64,000 nucleotides of DNA from Diphasiastrum complanatum (taxonomy: Eukaryota; Streptophyta; Lycopodiopsida; Lycopodiales; Lycopodiaceae). A program made the position numbers and the translations under genes. The notes beneath the pieces are model-generated. The model saw nothing but the letters and a program-made list of their open reading frames with translations, had not been told where the DNA came from and made no database searches. Shown here piece by piece: positions 13,309-23,795 of the stretch. Within the stretch, counting starts at the first letter, position 1. Each line of letters begins with the position of its first letter. The stretch covers positions 21,835,605 to 21,899,604 of the forward strand of contig CM055113.1 in NCBI GenBank assembly GCA_029204225.1, in the 5' to 3' direction.

Positions 13309-13392
13309 AGTAGCAGGCAGTACACTCACACGTGTGAAGAGTTTAGCATGATTTTGGAGCCAATTTGTGGAGTTCAAGCCCAGATAAGCTAG
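12880..13392 (+). CDS. Unrecognised ORF of 170 codons, mostly within the LTR insertion
   Basis: ATG at 12880 opens a frame of 170 codons. The first 143 or so lie in the inserted DNA and the rest are translated LTR. The product is hydrophilic, rich in Ser, Thr, Pro and His, with no signal peptide, membrane segment, zinc motif or repeat. An open frame this long is unusual in a window where most non-gene DNA is closed, but the higher G+C of the insertion makes chance ORFs likelier. I do not recognise a family, and expression is unsupported. It may be a captured piece of a host exon. Confidence 0.3.
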   Translation: MVDKPTQPNLDRTDLAPKRLVRVMGKGVTPAACSYQSQNQAYISESPTGILIPSKAHASLVVHCDTSLDSSTAYLAHVIQFPNDSLLDPYQLHHHVFRPTTINYDHTHKGPNSLIVTINLQVVGLPVPSVDTLPETSHGHDTGSSRQYTHTCEEFSMILEPICGVQAQIS

Positions 13393-13484
13393 AAATCAAT
13401 GCTTAGTAATCTAGCTATTAGATCTTAAGTAGGTGATTTCTCCATCATTTCTAAGATAAATTTTAGTTTGCTACATTTTGAACA

Positions 13485-13990
13485 ATCATCCACATAGATT
13501 AGAAGGATAGAAACATCAGTTTGAAAAAGATCTGAAATAAATCGAATGATCATACTCACTCATAATGAGATTATGAGAAAGTAGAAAAGTGTTAAGCTTA
13601 GCATACCAGCTCCTTGGTGCTTGCTTAAGCCCATACAACGCACATGATTCGGCTTGTCATGTGAAATGTATCCCTCAGGTTGCTCCTAAAAATCTCATCT
13701 TCAAGATTTCCATTCAAGAATGCATTAGTGATGTCCAATTGCCATAGATCCCATCCATAAAGTGTTGGAAGAGAAATAATGGCCCGAATGCTTACCATCT
13801 TTGCCACGAGTGCAAAAGTCTCATCATAGTCAATACCATAATCTTGAGCATATCATTTTGCCACCAACCTTGCTTTGTACTTGCTTTGCCTCTTCTCTGT
13901 ATAGGTGCCAAATGAGTAGGTATATCCATATGTAGATGATATAATGTCATCATCAGAAAAAACAAGATAGTAATCAGATGCATCAAAGTA
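13485..13990 (-). pseudogene. Ty1/copia reverse transcriptase fragment
   Basis: Minus-strand reading gives KARLVAK (about 13870), the block ETFALVAKMVSIRA, LDITNAFLNGNLEDEI (about 13720), GLKQAPRSWYAKLN (about 13610) and ILLIYVDD (about 13490). This is the central copia RT up to its catalytic Asp pair. Frameshifts near 13620 and 13810 and a stop after KARLVAK break it. It ends exactly where element D's 3' LTR ends, so D or a rearrangement cut it there. The matching downstream part is not found on the other side of D. Confidence 0.85.
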
Positions 13991-14081
13991 CTAAGAACAT
14001 ATTTTTCAAAACAAATCAAAGTACTTGTCTTTTATTGTATTATATACTCTGTACCATCAATCCATTAATTTTGCGTTTCTA

Positions 14082-14250
14082 CCTGATTCAAATTTGGAGA
14101 TGGCACTCATATTTTCATTCCAATGTGAAGATGGAGCTCAGTCAAGTGGAGGGAATGCATATTCCTGATTTGAATTTGGGGATGGCGCTTATATTTTAGA
14201 TCCAATGAGAAGATTGCCCTCATCATAACCAATGGAGGGAATGTATATTT
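14082..14250 (+). repeat. Imperfect tandem duplication, about 82-bp unit
   Basis: CCTGATTCAAATTTGG at 14082 and CCTGATTTGAATTTGG at 14164 start two similar units. Each continues with GGAGATGGCRCT-like sequence, a stretch ending near AATGWGAAGAT, and GGAGGGAATGYATATT. The copies have several substitutions and small indels. No coding similarity is seen, though short ORFs run through them. Confidence 0.7.
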
Positions 14251-14254
14251 GAAT

Positions 14255-15174
14255 TTAGACAAGTGAGATTGTGAACAGTTTAGAGTTTCTAACTATGACT
14301 GTAGACATTATGTTAGAGCATTGGGAGTTGGGGAGGCCTCAGGAGTGGTGGGGGCAAGCAAATAAACAATATTGTTTTTTCTATTTGATTTTTTTCATTA
14401 TCCTTCATGGCATTCCTTATAGGGTCTTTTTGATATTGAGGACTCCTCTAATGATTTGACATTGAAATGTGGATTTGGTTGCATACTAGCAAAACACCAA
14501 TCCTTACATTTTGTGACAAGTGTCACTCACTAGACTCGAGTCGGAGGCCTCTTCACTTTTCAAATTGAACATGAAAATATGTACAACATACTAATGAATA
14601 TTTTTACATGATGATGGGAAAAGATCAAGCTAGTTTTTGTACATTCTTCACATTTTAGATTGTGGTTGCTTACATATCAAGATTGTGTCATTTCTAGCTT
14701 TTGTGAATTGATAGAAAAGAATAATGCAACCAATCACACTTTTAAATTAAATATATCCATTTATGGTCCTAACTGTCATTAATTTTTTTGTGGTCTTAAA
14801 GCCTTTTCCAAGAGGTTGAGTGTTTGACCCAAAACAAAGTCCATATTGGCAAGCTTTAAGAGCAAAATGCTAGTTGTGAGAGGGTGAGTTTCCAACAATT
14901 GGTAGAATTGAAATTTTTTTGGAATCCATCATTGCAAATTGACTTGGGTGCCTTCCTCACACATGTAAAAGTCTTTTGGACCAAAGAGACATTTTTTTTT
15001 TATTTAGTCTCAAACTAGCATTTTTTATAATTTTGGTGAAATTCCTTGTGCTAGAATTGGTAAATCTACAAGGATCTCAAATCTATGGATAGATTTGGGT
15101 TTGGATAATCCATCCAATATATGTGTTAATCAATTTTCAAATAGTCATATTTTCAAGTCTAATATTGTGAAATT
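14255..15174. other. AT-rich region without recognised features
   Basis: No ORF with a known domain, no LTR boundary and no repeat shared with the rest of the window is evident here. A short poly-T run occurs near 14992-15001. Confidence 0.5.
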
Positions 15175-15820
15175 GTAAAGGCCATCTATCTTGAGGTTTG
15201 GGGTCCTCTTTCAAAACCACTCATTGTACACCTATAAATAAGTGATTAGGCCAAAATTAGAGTTGGATTAGCTCGTGGTAGTGTAGGCTAATTACAATTG
15301 GCTTGATCACCAAAATGGTCCAATCATTGTAAGAGGTGGCATGTAGGTGTTCCAATCATAGTAAGAGGTGATGTTTTAGAGGTCCAATCATATTTCACCA
15401 TTTCCACTTTCATGGATCTCGAGCTACTATGAGTGAGAGTGAGATTGAGTCCACACTTAGTTTTTTGAAGAGAGATCTTGATGTAGCAAGCTCCAATACT
15501 TAGAATTTATTACACATTATCTCTCTACCTGAGAGCTCTATGTAGCATTCTCTCTCTACCCGAGAGCAAGCCAATTTTATACTTAGTTTTTTCATCCACA
15601 TTTTTCTTTCATCGTGTGATGAATGGTTTGTGATAGATGCATGTGTAGAGCACTCTTGCCTTAGATTTTTGAGCTAGTATGCTTGTATCTCATGCAAGAT
15701 GGGAATCTATGTGCAATCACACACATCGGGTTTTGACATTCTATGAGTAAATCACCTGCGAGTTTTACGATTTTTCTTCGTATCTTGCTTGTAAAATTTC
15801 ATAGCACATGGGATGCTAGC
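15175..15820 (+). repeat. LTR-like repeat related to 29255-29700 and to the LTRs of element L
   Basis: The block ATCTATCTTGAGGTTTGG, followed by CACTCATTGTACAC, ATAAGTGATTAGGCC, GGATTAGCTCGTG and the GGTCCAATCATTGTAAGAGG series, is repeated at 29255-29640. The repeated GGTCCAATCA phrases and the CTCTCTACCCGAGAGC motif (near 15540-15565) also occur, reverse-complemented, in the element L LTRs. It probably is a decayed solo LTR read on the plus strand. The right end may be near 15805, where CACATGGGATGCTAGC resembles a damaged LTR/primer-site junction. Confidence 0.55.
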
Positions 15821-15939
15821 AAATGTAGACCTCTGGGGGAGGACCAAGTCCAGGGCTAGGACGTGGCGCATTAGCTAGTCTAGGGCTAGGTCCAATCTCA
15901 TGGCCAGGTAAAGCCCAAGATGGCTATGAATGCAAGAAA

Positions 15940-16400
15940 CTACAAGAAGGCTTCTTGTGGTTCCATGCAGTCCAGCCACTACAAAAAAATGCAAGGAGCC
16001 TTCTCACAGCTCCTTGCGGTGGGCTAGACTGCAAAGAGCCTTCCAGCCCACCGCAAGGAACCGCAAGAAGGCTCCTTATGGTCGCTCATAGTTTAGGGTT
16101 TAGGGTACTCAACCCAATGGACCATAAGGAGCCCACCCCAAGGGACCACAAGGATCCTTCTTGCGGTCCAGATCACCGCAAGGGCCTGCAAGAAGGCTCC
16201 TTGTGGTCCCTCATAGTTTAGGATTTAGGTTTAGGGTATCCAACCCAAGGAACCATAAGGAGCCCACCCCAAGTGACCACAAGGAGGCTTCTTGTGGTCC
16301 CAGACCAGAAAAAGGGACCGCAAGAAGGCTCATTATGGTCCCTTGTGGTGGCCCAAGAGACCGCAACTGTGGAAAAAGTACAAAAAGGACCAAGAGTGGA
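15940..16400. repeat. GC-rich palindromic tandem array with telomere-like motifs
   Basis: A block of about 125 bp is repeated roughly 2.4 times (about 16050-16172, 16173-16305, then a partial copy). Each full unit has a 13-bp inverted pair. In unit 1 GGCTCCTTATGGT (16070-16082) faces ACCATAAGGAGCC (16121-16133), perfectly complementary. In unit 2 the arms are 16195-16207 and 16252-16264, with one mismatch. The loops contain TTTAGGG-type sequence (TTTAGGGTTTAGGG at 16092-16105). Smaller palindromes of the form GACCACAAG...CTTGTGGTC lie between them. ORFs on both strands are by-products of the repeat. G+C is far above that of the neighbours. Confidence 0.85.
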
Positions 16401-16993
16401 ACCCAATCGGATCCTCAAGAGGGATTGGTTGTCAGATTACTTGATCTATCAATCTACTTGAGATTAAGATCAATCTAGATCAATTCTAGACACAAAATCC
16501 TAACAAGAACAATCATTAATTGAAGGTAGGTGTACTTTCTAGTTTCACAAGTGTGAAACAATGTCTGAGTACGGACTCCAACCTGAAAATCAAGTACAAA
16601 ACTGACACTTGGACAAAACCTTCTATTTTGAGCACTTTTGGTCCATTTTCCTTCTATATGGAGATCTACTTGAAAATCTTCTAGAAGTCAAAATTCGCCT
16701 ACTTCAGCTTATTCCACACATGTGAGCTGTCCTCTACACATGTGATATGACACCTAACCAAAGGATGTGGCTCATGCAATCAATAGATTGATGCCATGTG
16801 TCATATGTCTAGAAAACTAGTTTTTGGCCTTTTTAGCCACTAGAACTTGAATTAAATCATATGTACAACCTATATGATTATGGTACATGACAAGTACACT
16901 ATTTTCACACGTGGGAACAGGCTCCACACATGTGTAATCATCCTATATACATGATTTTTGGCCTCTTCCAAGCTTATTTTGGCATTTTTCACA
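16401..16993 (-). repeat. Probable LTR end of the old minus-strand copy E
   Basis: On the minus strand, TTTTTGAGGAG (a polypurine tract, about 16994-17004) is followed by TGTGAAAAATG. This is the same arrangement that starts the LTRs of elements A, B and L. The sequence leftward would then be its LTR, and it contains CACACATGTG/CACACGTGGG phrases typical of LTRs here. The far end is not definable, and whether the GC array belongs to this LTR is unclear. A 30-bp phrase ending CCAAGCTTATTTT...TTTTCACA recurs near 25217-25251. Confidence 0.45.
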
Positions 16994-17005
16994 CTCCTCA
17001 AAAAT

Positions 17006-17764
17006 CTAGCTTGGTAGATCTAGCTTGATGGAAAACATGATGATCTTGAACTTGACTCCATGGGCTAAATTGGTTTTTGCTGGTACAAAAGGTTCAAAGA
17101 TCAGCCAATGAGCTTGATGTTGATCTGAAATCACCATATCCATGATAATGCTTCTTTGATGTTGACATCTTTGATGAACTTGAGAGATTTGCACCATCCT
17201 AGCACCTCCAAAATTGATCCCTTCCAAATTTCATGTAGAGGCTTGCTCCTTCTTCATGTGCATGATCCTCCATGAGGAAATAAAGATTCCTCCTTGTCTT
17301 ATTAGGATCACAAAGATCTAGCATCATGTTACCATGATCTAGAGAATTAGACTCATCCAAATTGGCAAGACTATGCATGCTATAATAACAAAGTGTTTGC
17401 ATCATATCTTCATGTTTGTTTACCATGCTAATCTCAGATCGAATGAGGCTAAATATTTCATTATGGAGATAAGTGTCTTTAGAAGATGATTCACTTACTC
17501 TCACAAAGAGTTTACAATTTGCCTCAATACAAATTTTCAAACTATGAGTGAACAAATTACTTTTGCTCTTACATGACTTAAGAGCATACATTTGATGAAA
17601 TAACCATTTGCTTTATAATTGATTTAAAATCAATTTTGACCTTTGAAGAACACCATCTATGTTCTCAAGAGAGACTTCATACTCAACTAGTATGGCTTTA
17701 CTCCAATTTTGAGATGAAATGATCTCACTAAAGCAAATTGATTTATCAAATGACATAAGAGAAG
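17006..17764 (-). pseudogene. Copy E internal ORF, downstream part (cut by element B)
   Basis: On the minus strand this continues the frame of 23315-23795 once element B and one copy of its AGAAG duplication are removed. About 50 codons run from the junction to a TAA, then a 130-codon ORF (17591-17199) follows in the same frame. The product is a soluble, Ser/Asn/Leu-rich protein that I do not recognise. It shows no integrase, RT or protease motif. A short separate ORF continues to about 17006, next to the polypurine tract. It is probably the coding part of a pol-less, non-autonomous element. Confidence 0.5.
17760..17764 (+). other. Target-site duplication of element B, left copy
   Basis: AGAAG precedes the 5' LTR, and CAC-AGAAG occurs at the 3' LTR end (23314-23318). 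The final A of the LTR and the first A of the duplication overlap at the right side. A 5-bp duplication is the copia norm. Confidence 0.75.
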
Positions 17765-18455
17765 TGTGAAAAATTGCCTACATTGGCAAATCTAGCCATG
17801 TAGAATATTGTACATTTTGTCAATATTGTTTGTTGGTTACTTGAATGGCCAAAGTGCCACTTGTACATACACACCTAAAGTAGGTTACCACGAGTCAAGA
17901 GGAGTGGTTGTGTCTATTTGGTAGTGATTCCTACTTTGTAGGATCTAGACCATGATTTATGATGAGATTTGTACCTACCATGCACCTACCAAGCATGACT
18001 CTTGGATCTAGGCTAGGGTTTTCACATTAGGACAAGAAAGTGGAGTCTACTTCCTTATTACATGCTGTATTTTCACCTAACTTTGCAAAGGAAAGGTGTT
18101 TTACTATGTATTCCCATTCTCCATAGTGAGAAGATAGAAACTTTTTGGAGCCTCAAGGAGAAACTCGAGTTTCCTCTCATAATATGGTGATTACTCTTGA
18201 TTTCCAATGAAACCCAGCTTTGGCACTTTGTAAACACTGTCTACAGGCCGTACTACAGCCTTATTTCCACACGTGTGGAGTTGGATTATACTATTTGATC
18301 AATGCTTTGATTGTCTCTACTTGTTTCCTATCAAGCTGCTAAACTAGATCTTGTTTTCTGATGACTAGTTTCTAATAGATTGTTTAACAAGCATACAATC
18401 ACCTTGTGGATCATTCAAAGATCCATTTATGGTCCTTAGTACTGTACTTTTCACA
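17765..18455 (+). repeat. 5' LTR of element B (691 bp)
   Basis: It starts TGTGAAAAATTG and ends TTTTCACA. Relative to its own 3' LTR it has private changes such as CTCATAATATGG for CTCATTGTATGG and ACTCTTGATTTCC for ACTCTATTTTTCC. The promoter for the element RNA would lie here, but I see no unequivocal TATA box. Confidence 0.93.
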
Positions 18456-18471
18456 TGGTATCAGAGCCAAG
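18456..18471 (+). other. Primer-binding site of element B
   Basis: TGGTATCAGAGCCAAG immediately follows the LTR and is complementary to the 3' end of initiator tRNA-Met, the standard plant copia primer. It is intact. Confidence 0.92.
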
Positions 18472-18845
18472 TACAAGGCCATTGATCTGTGAATCTAATC
18501 CAGTTTTAGCAGGTTTTGGTGCAAAAAGCTAGTATTGGAAGGGCGAGTTGGTATCCAGGTTTTGGTGAGAAGATTTGATCCCAAACTTTTTCAGGATCAA
18601 AATCCATACTGTTCACACGTGTGGGCATCTCTGAACCAGCATTTAATAACCCATACTCATTGGATCATAGAAAATACATCTGGTGTCAGTTTGATGTAAT
18701 TTTTGGTGCAAATCCTAGGATAAGCTACCAAGATCACTTGCCATTGATTAGTTTTGAGTTTGTTTCATGAGAAATAATTAATCTAGGCTGATTTTAGACA
18801 TTCTTAAAGTGGAAACCAGGTCTTGAAAGTACATCAAAGTGCATG

Positions 18846-18863
18846 AGAGAGAGAGAGAGAGAG
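18846..18863 (+). repeat. Short GA microsatellite in the element B leader
   Basis: About nine GA units lie in the 630-bp untranslated leader between the primer site and the gag start. Confidence 0.8.
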
Positions 18864-19088
18864 TCAGTTTTTGTCCAAGAATAGCCAAGATTGGCAAGAT
18901 TTGCTTGAGTGTAGTTTTCATCTCATCTTATCTTCATTCCAGCTTGTGAGGGAGTGATAGAACTGTGATTACAAATCCATCTGTTGGATTAGAAGTCAAC
19001 ATTTGAGTGAAACACTACAAGTTAGAAACCTTTGTGAGTTTCAGGTCCAAACAAATCTATATCTTGTGTGTAGAATCTTGCTAGTAAG

Positions 19089-22000
19089 ATGGGATCAGTG
19101 GGAGCCTACCTTCTAGAAGCTAATGAGAGGTTAAATTCTACCAATTATGCTATTTGGAAAGTGAGGATGGAGTCACTAATGGTGCTCCAGGATCTTTATG
19201 AGTTTCTAATAGATGATGAAGATGAACCTCTAGGTGCACAGGAATTAGTGAGATACAAGAAGAGGTCTAGGCTTGCACTTCACTGTATTAAGATGAATGT
19301 AAGCAATGATCTTTTAAGGGAAGTATCATCATGTAAGAGTGCTAAAGAGGCTTGGGAATCTTTAAAATCTATCTATGAGTCTAGTAACACTTCGAGGGTT
19401 CTCATGCTTAGGAATCAGATTCTACAAAGCATGAAGAGGAGTGATGAGAGTGCACAAGATTATGTGCTATGAATCAAGTCTCTTAATAGGGAGTTAGTTT
19501 CCATTGGAGAGAAGATTCAAGATAGTGAGCTTGTTCAGATTGTCCTAAATGGTCTAGGGAGTGGCTTTACAAATTTGGTCCAAAGCTTTGCAATCCAAGA
19601 CACTTTGCCTACTATAGAAAAGCTACACAGTGTATTAGTAGCTGAAGAGTGTAGGATGTTGCATACCAATGCAAGAATGAATGCTATTTCTCTGCAGGAT
19701 GGTGATGAGAAAGCTAATTTCTCATTCAAAAGCAAGAAGAAGACCAATGGCAAGAAGAAGCACTTCAAGGAGACCAAGGAGGAGGATGAGGCTTCAAGCT
19801 CAAAGGGCAAGATCAAAGAGAAGTCCAAGTACAAATGTTTTTTCTGTGGAAAGAAATGACATTTTGCATCAGAATGTCTCAAGAAGAAGAAGGCACAAGA
19901 GAGCAAACAAAGCAACATTGCACATCAGGAGGAAGAGGAGGATGAAGAGTCATCCTTGATGGTTTCCAACAAACCACCATCATCCAAGAGCAACACCAAT
20001 GATTCTTGGTGGATTGATAGTGGGGCAAGTTCCTACATGACATATCAAAAGGACATATTCTCCACCTTACTTTCTTACAATGACTTACATAGATCAATCT
20101 ATACTGCAAGTAGTCAAGAATGTAAGATAAGTGAAATAGGGACAATTCCCTTGTATGTGGGATCATCCAAAAGGATGAATCTTGATAATGTTCTTTATGT
20201 TCCTAAGTTAACCAAGAATTTGCTTAGTGTTGGCCAGTTAATGGATAATGGCCTAGATGTACAATTTAAGCATGGAGTTTTTTTCATCCTTAGAAATGAT
20301 GAATGTATAGCCAAAGGCTTTAAGCAAGGTAGATTGTTTAAGCTTGATGCTAATATTGCAGTGGAGAGTGTTAACTTGGCAAAGGTGGAGCTATCAAAGG
20401 TGGAACTGTGGCACAAAATGTTGGGCCACCCCAACTACAAAGCCATGGAATCTATGGTTGCAAAGGAGCTTGCAGTTGGACTCCCCAAGCATTTGTCAAA
20501 GTGTGGGAAGAGATGTGAAGCATGCAGTCTCTCAAAGGCTCACAAACTACCCTTCTCAAGGTCTACATCAAGATCAAACTCTCCTCTTGAACTCATCCAT
20601 TCGGATGTTCATAGTTTATCACATGAGTCTAATGGTGGTGCCAAGTACTATGTAATCTTCATTGATGACTATTCTAGATTTTGTTGGATGTACCTCTTGT
20701 CTAGCAAATCAATGGTGTTTGATTCTTCTGTAAAGTTCAAGACTTTGGTAGAAAATCAACTTAGTACCAAGATTAAGGTATTAAGGAGTGATAATGGAGG
20801 TGAATATAGCTCCAATAAGTTGATTGACTTTTGTAGTTCTAATGGCATAAAGAGGGAGTTGTCATGTCCATACACCTCTCAACAAAATGGAGTGAGTGAG
20901 AGAAGAAATAGATCTCTTTGTGAGTGTGCTAAGGCCTTAAGGCTAGATGCTTCTCTATCCAAACCATTTTGGGGTGAAGCAATAACTTGTGCTAACTATT
21001 TGTGCAATAGATTGCCAAACCAAGCCATTGGAGGAATCACACCATTTGAAGCTCTATTTGGAGAGAAGCCCAATCTCAAGGATCTCAAAATTTTTGGATC
21101 CACTTGCTATGTACACCAATCCTTGGATAAGAGAAGGAAGGATGATGCAACATCCATCAAAGGCATCTTTGTGGGATATGGTGAGAATAGCAAAGGTTAT
21201 AGAGGCTTTAACCCCATCACTAGCAAGGTGATAGTGAGTAGGGATGTTATTTTTTATGAAGGACATGATTGTGATTTGGATGATAATGCTACTAATCATC
21301 TTGATGCCAAGGATCATGCTAGGATGGAGGAGGAGCTATCAAGTGAAGAAGAACTTGAGGATCCACCTCAAGATGCAAGAACTCCAAGAACTCCAAGAAG
21401 ATCTACAAGGGCAAAATCCGAGCCATTGAGGCTCACCTATGATGGTCAAGGTGATCAAAGGGAAGGCTCATCATCTTTCACATCTTACACCTTTCTTACT
21501 TCAATGTTAGATGAGCCAACATGCTATGAAGATGCTTGTAAGTCTAAAAGTTGGATGGATGCTATGCAAGTAGAGTATGATGCTCTTATTGAGAATCATA
21601 CTTGGGATCTTGTGGATCTTCCTCAAGGGAAGAAACCTCTTGATTGCAAGTGGGTGTTTAGATTGAAGTATAATCAAGATGGATCAATAAGCAAGCATAA
21701 AGCTAGGCTTGTTGCCAAAGGTTTTTTACAAACCAAAGGCATTGATTATGATGAGACATTTGCTCCTGTGGCTAAGCTTGTTACTATCAGGTTGATCATT
21801 AGTCTTGCTACAACCTTTAATTGGGAGCTATTCCAACTTGACTTCACAAATGCATTCCTCAACGGTTATTTGGAGGAAGAGATCTACATGAGGCAACCCG
21901 AGGGCTTCATCAAGGCAAAGCATGAAAGAAAGGTGTGTTTTTTGAAGAAGAGCCTTTATGGGCTCAAGCAAGCACCTAGAGCATGGTACTCTAGGCTAAA

Positions 22001-22648
22001 CTCTTTTCTCATTTCCATGAATTTTGTAATGAGTGCCTATGATCCATCATTGTATATGAGTTTTCATGATGGCATGATCATTATTCTTGTTTTGTATGTA
22101 GATGACATTATCTTGAGTGGTAATGATCTAGATGGAATTAGAGATGTAAAAATTGCTTTAGCAAAAGAGCCTTTGCCACCTTTCTATGTGATGGAGTAGT
22201 ATCATGGCTTTCCAAAAAGCAAGATACCATCTCCCTATCTTCCACAGAATCCGAATACAAGGCCTTGACATCAACATGCAAGGTGGTCTTGTGGCTCAAA
22301 AGGCTATTGGTGGAGCTTCATGTCATGGAGGAGGAGATCCCTATCATCTATTGTGACAACCAATTAGCCCAATCACTTGCAACTAATCCTACATTCCATG
22401 CAAGGAGCAAACACATCAAAATTGCTCATCATTTCGTGAGGGAAAAAGTGCAAGCTAAAGAGATCAAGCTCCAACACGTGCCATCATCAAGTTGCTTGGC
22501 TGATTTGTTTACTAAACCTTTACCTAAAGATTCATTTGTCAAGCTTAGATCTTCAATTGGAGTTATTGATAAAAGCATTGTGATCTCCAAGGCTAGATTT
22601 GAGGAGGAGTGTGAAAAATTGCCTACATTGGCAAATCTAGCCATGTAG
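19089..22648 (+). pseudogene. Element B gag-pol, Ty1/copia
   Basis: The start ATG is set at 19089 (MGSVGAYLLEANERL), the family gag start. One frame carries gag, the zinc knuckle KCFFCGKK-HFASEC (about 19840), protease WWIDSGASSYM (about 20015), preintegrase LWHKMLGH (about 20410), integrase (IHSDVH 20600, SDNGGEY 20795), RT (CKWVFRL 21650, LDFTNAFLNGYLEEE 21840, LYVDDI 22095) and part of RNase H. Stops: TGA at 19470 (an Arg position) and TGA at 19857 in the zinc knuckle (Gly expected). The 747-codon stretch 19956-22199 is otherwise open. A 463-bp deletion at 22169/22170 removes the RT end and the RNase H start and shifts the frame. The RNase H C-terminus resumes at 22265 and ends in the LTR. 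Confidence 0.93.
22601..22609 (+). other. Polypurine tract of element B, inside the coding frame
   Basis: GAGGAGGAG lies directly before the 3' LTR and primes plus-strand DNA synthesis. In the pol frame it encodes Glu-Glu-Glu, and translation continues 39 bases into the LTR. Confidence 0.88.
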
Positions 22649-23314
22649 AATATTGTACATTTTGTCAATATTGTTTGTTGGTTACTTGAATGGCCAAAGT
22701 GCCACTTGTACATACACACCTAAAGTAGGTTACCACGAGTCAAGAGGAGTGGTTGTGTCTATTTGGTAGTGATTCCTACTTTGTAGGATCTAGACCATAA
22801 TTTATGATGAGATTTGTACCTACCATGCACCTACCAAGCATGACTCTTGGATCTAGGCTAGGGTTTTCACATTAGGGCAAGAAAGTGGAGTCTACTTCCT
22901 TATTACATGCTGGATTTTCACCTAACTTTGCAAAGGAAGTGTGTTTTACTATGTATTTCCATTCTCCATAGTGAGAAGATAGAAACTTTTTGGAGCCTCA
23001 AGGAGAAACTCGAGTTTCCTCTCATTGTATGGTGATTACTCTATTTTTCCAATGAAACCCAGCTTTGGCACTTTGTAAACACTGTCTACAGGCCGTACTA
23101 CAGCCTTATTTCCACACGTGTGGAGTTGAATTATACTATTTGAATTATACTAGTTGAATTATGCTTTGATTGTCTCTACTTGTTTCCTATCAAGCTGCTA
23201 AACTAGATCTTGTTTTCTGATAACTAGTTTCTGATAGATTGTTTAACAAGCATACAATCACCTTGTGGATCATTCAAAGATCCATTTATGGTCCTTAGTA
23301 CTGTCATTTTCACA
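22610..23314 (+). repeat. 3' LTR of element B (705 bp)
   Basis: It aligns with 17765-18455 and 1074-1764. It is a little longer because the phrase ATACTATTTGAATT is partly repeated near 23134-23160. The end reads CTGTCATTTTCAC(A), a small rearrangement of CTGTACTTTTCACA. Confidence 0.92.
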
Positions 23315-23795
23315 GAAGTAAGTATGTGATATATACCACATGAGATATGCTCCTTATTCTTGATTAATTTCTCTTGGATCATAACAATAAGTTTGAACTT
23401 ATCTAAAGTTCCAAGCAAAATACTTTCCAAGGACATAAAATAATTCCAAGTTACTTTCATGAAAGTGACATCTATCTTTGCATCTTGAACCAAACAATGC
23501 ACTTCCAAATGAAAAATTTCAAAAGATTTGACATGTGTTGTGATGGACTCTTGAAGACAAATCTTGCAAGTCCTTATGAGAATCCAAGCCTCATTCACCT
23601 TTCCACAAAGGAAACACCTTTCCTTGGACTTGTCCTTCTTGTATTTGCATTTCAAACTTGAAGCTCCATCCTTCACCTCGTGCCCCTTTCTTTGGTTCTC
23701 CTTGGATGGATTGGTCTTCTTTTTGTAGCATCTTGAGAAAATAGATCCTCCCTTGCCACAAAGGTTGCACTTAGGATGCCACCTATTGATGCCAT
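23315..23795 (-). pseudogene. Copy E: gag start with internal deletion, zinc knuckles, unknown ORF
   Basis: On the minus strand ATGGCATCAATAGG (from 23795) matches a copia gag start. Almost at once the sequence reaches a zinc-knuckle region in another frame: CNLCGKGGSIFSRC, with Ser where the His ligand should be, then a Lys-rich linker and a second half-knuckle KERCFLCGK. About 110 further residues of unknown type follow, leading to the element B junction and continuing at 17764. Most of gag and all of pol are absent. I infer a gag-deleted, non-autonomous copia derivative, possibly with foreign coding sequence. Confidence 0.5.

Larger units (their letters stand above)
12323..13484 (+). repeat. 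3' LTR of element D with an internal insertion
   Basis: The LTR starts TGCTAAAATTACAC after the purine run ACAGGAG and ends CTACATTTTGAACA, aligning with the end of the 5' LTR (GCTGTATTTTTAACA). Without the 495-bp insertion at 12814-13308 it would be about 667 bp. Immediately beyond 13484 a minus-strand copia RT begins, so this LTR end is also a junction with another copy. Confidence 0.75.
17765..23314 (+). mobile_element. Element B: Ty1/copia, family 1, both LTRs present
   Basis: A complete structure: 5' LTR (17765-18455), primer-binding site, gag-pol region, polypurine tract and 3' LTR (22610-23314), flanked by AGAAG. The LTRs differ at about a dozen places over 700 bp, so the insertion is fairly recent. 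Compared with copy A it has lost 463 bp of RT/RNase H at 22169/22170. It sits inside the minus-strand ORF of copy E. Two in-frame TGA codons in gag also disable it. Confidence 0.95.

Noticed and set aside
16085-16110. Interstitial telomere
   Set aside because: Only two perfect TTTAGGG units, confined to the loop of the palindromic repeat. Too short to be a telomere remnant.
16161-16478. ORFs on both strands over the GC array
   Set aside because: They are repetitive, palindromic by-products with no domain. The mirrored ORFs on both strands follow from the inverted repeats.
17765-23314. Apparent mosaic origin of element B's 3' LTR (parts like copy A, parts like its own 5' LTR)
   Set aside because: The differing sites are explained by private changes in copy A and in the 5' LTR of B. 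No gene conversion is needed.
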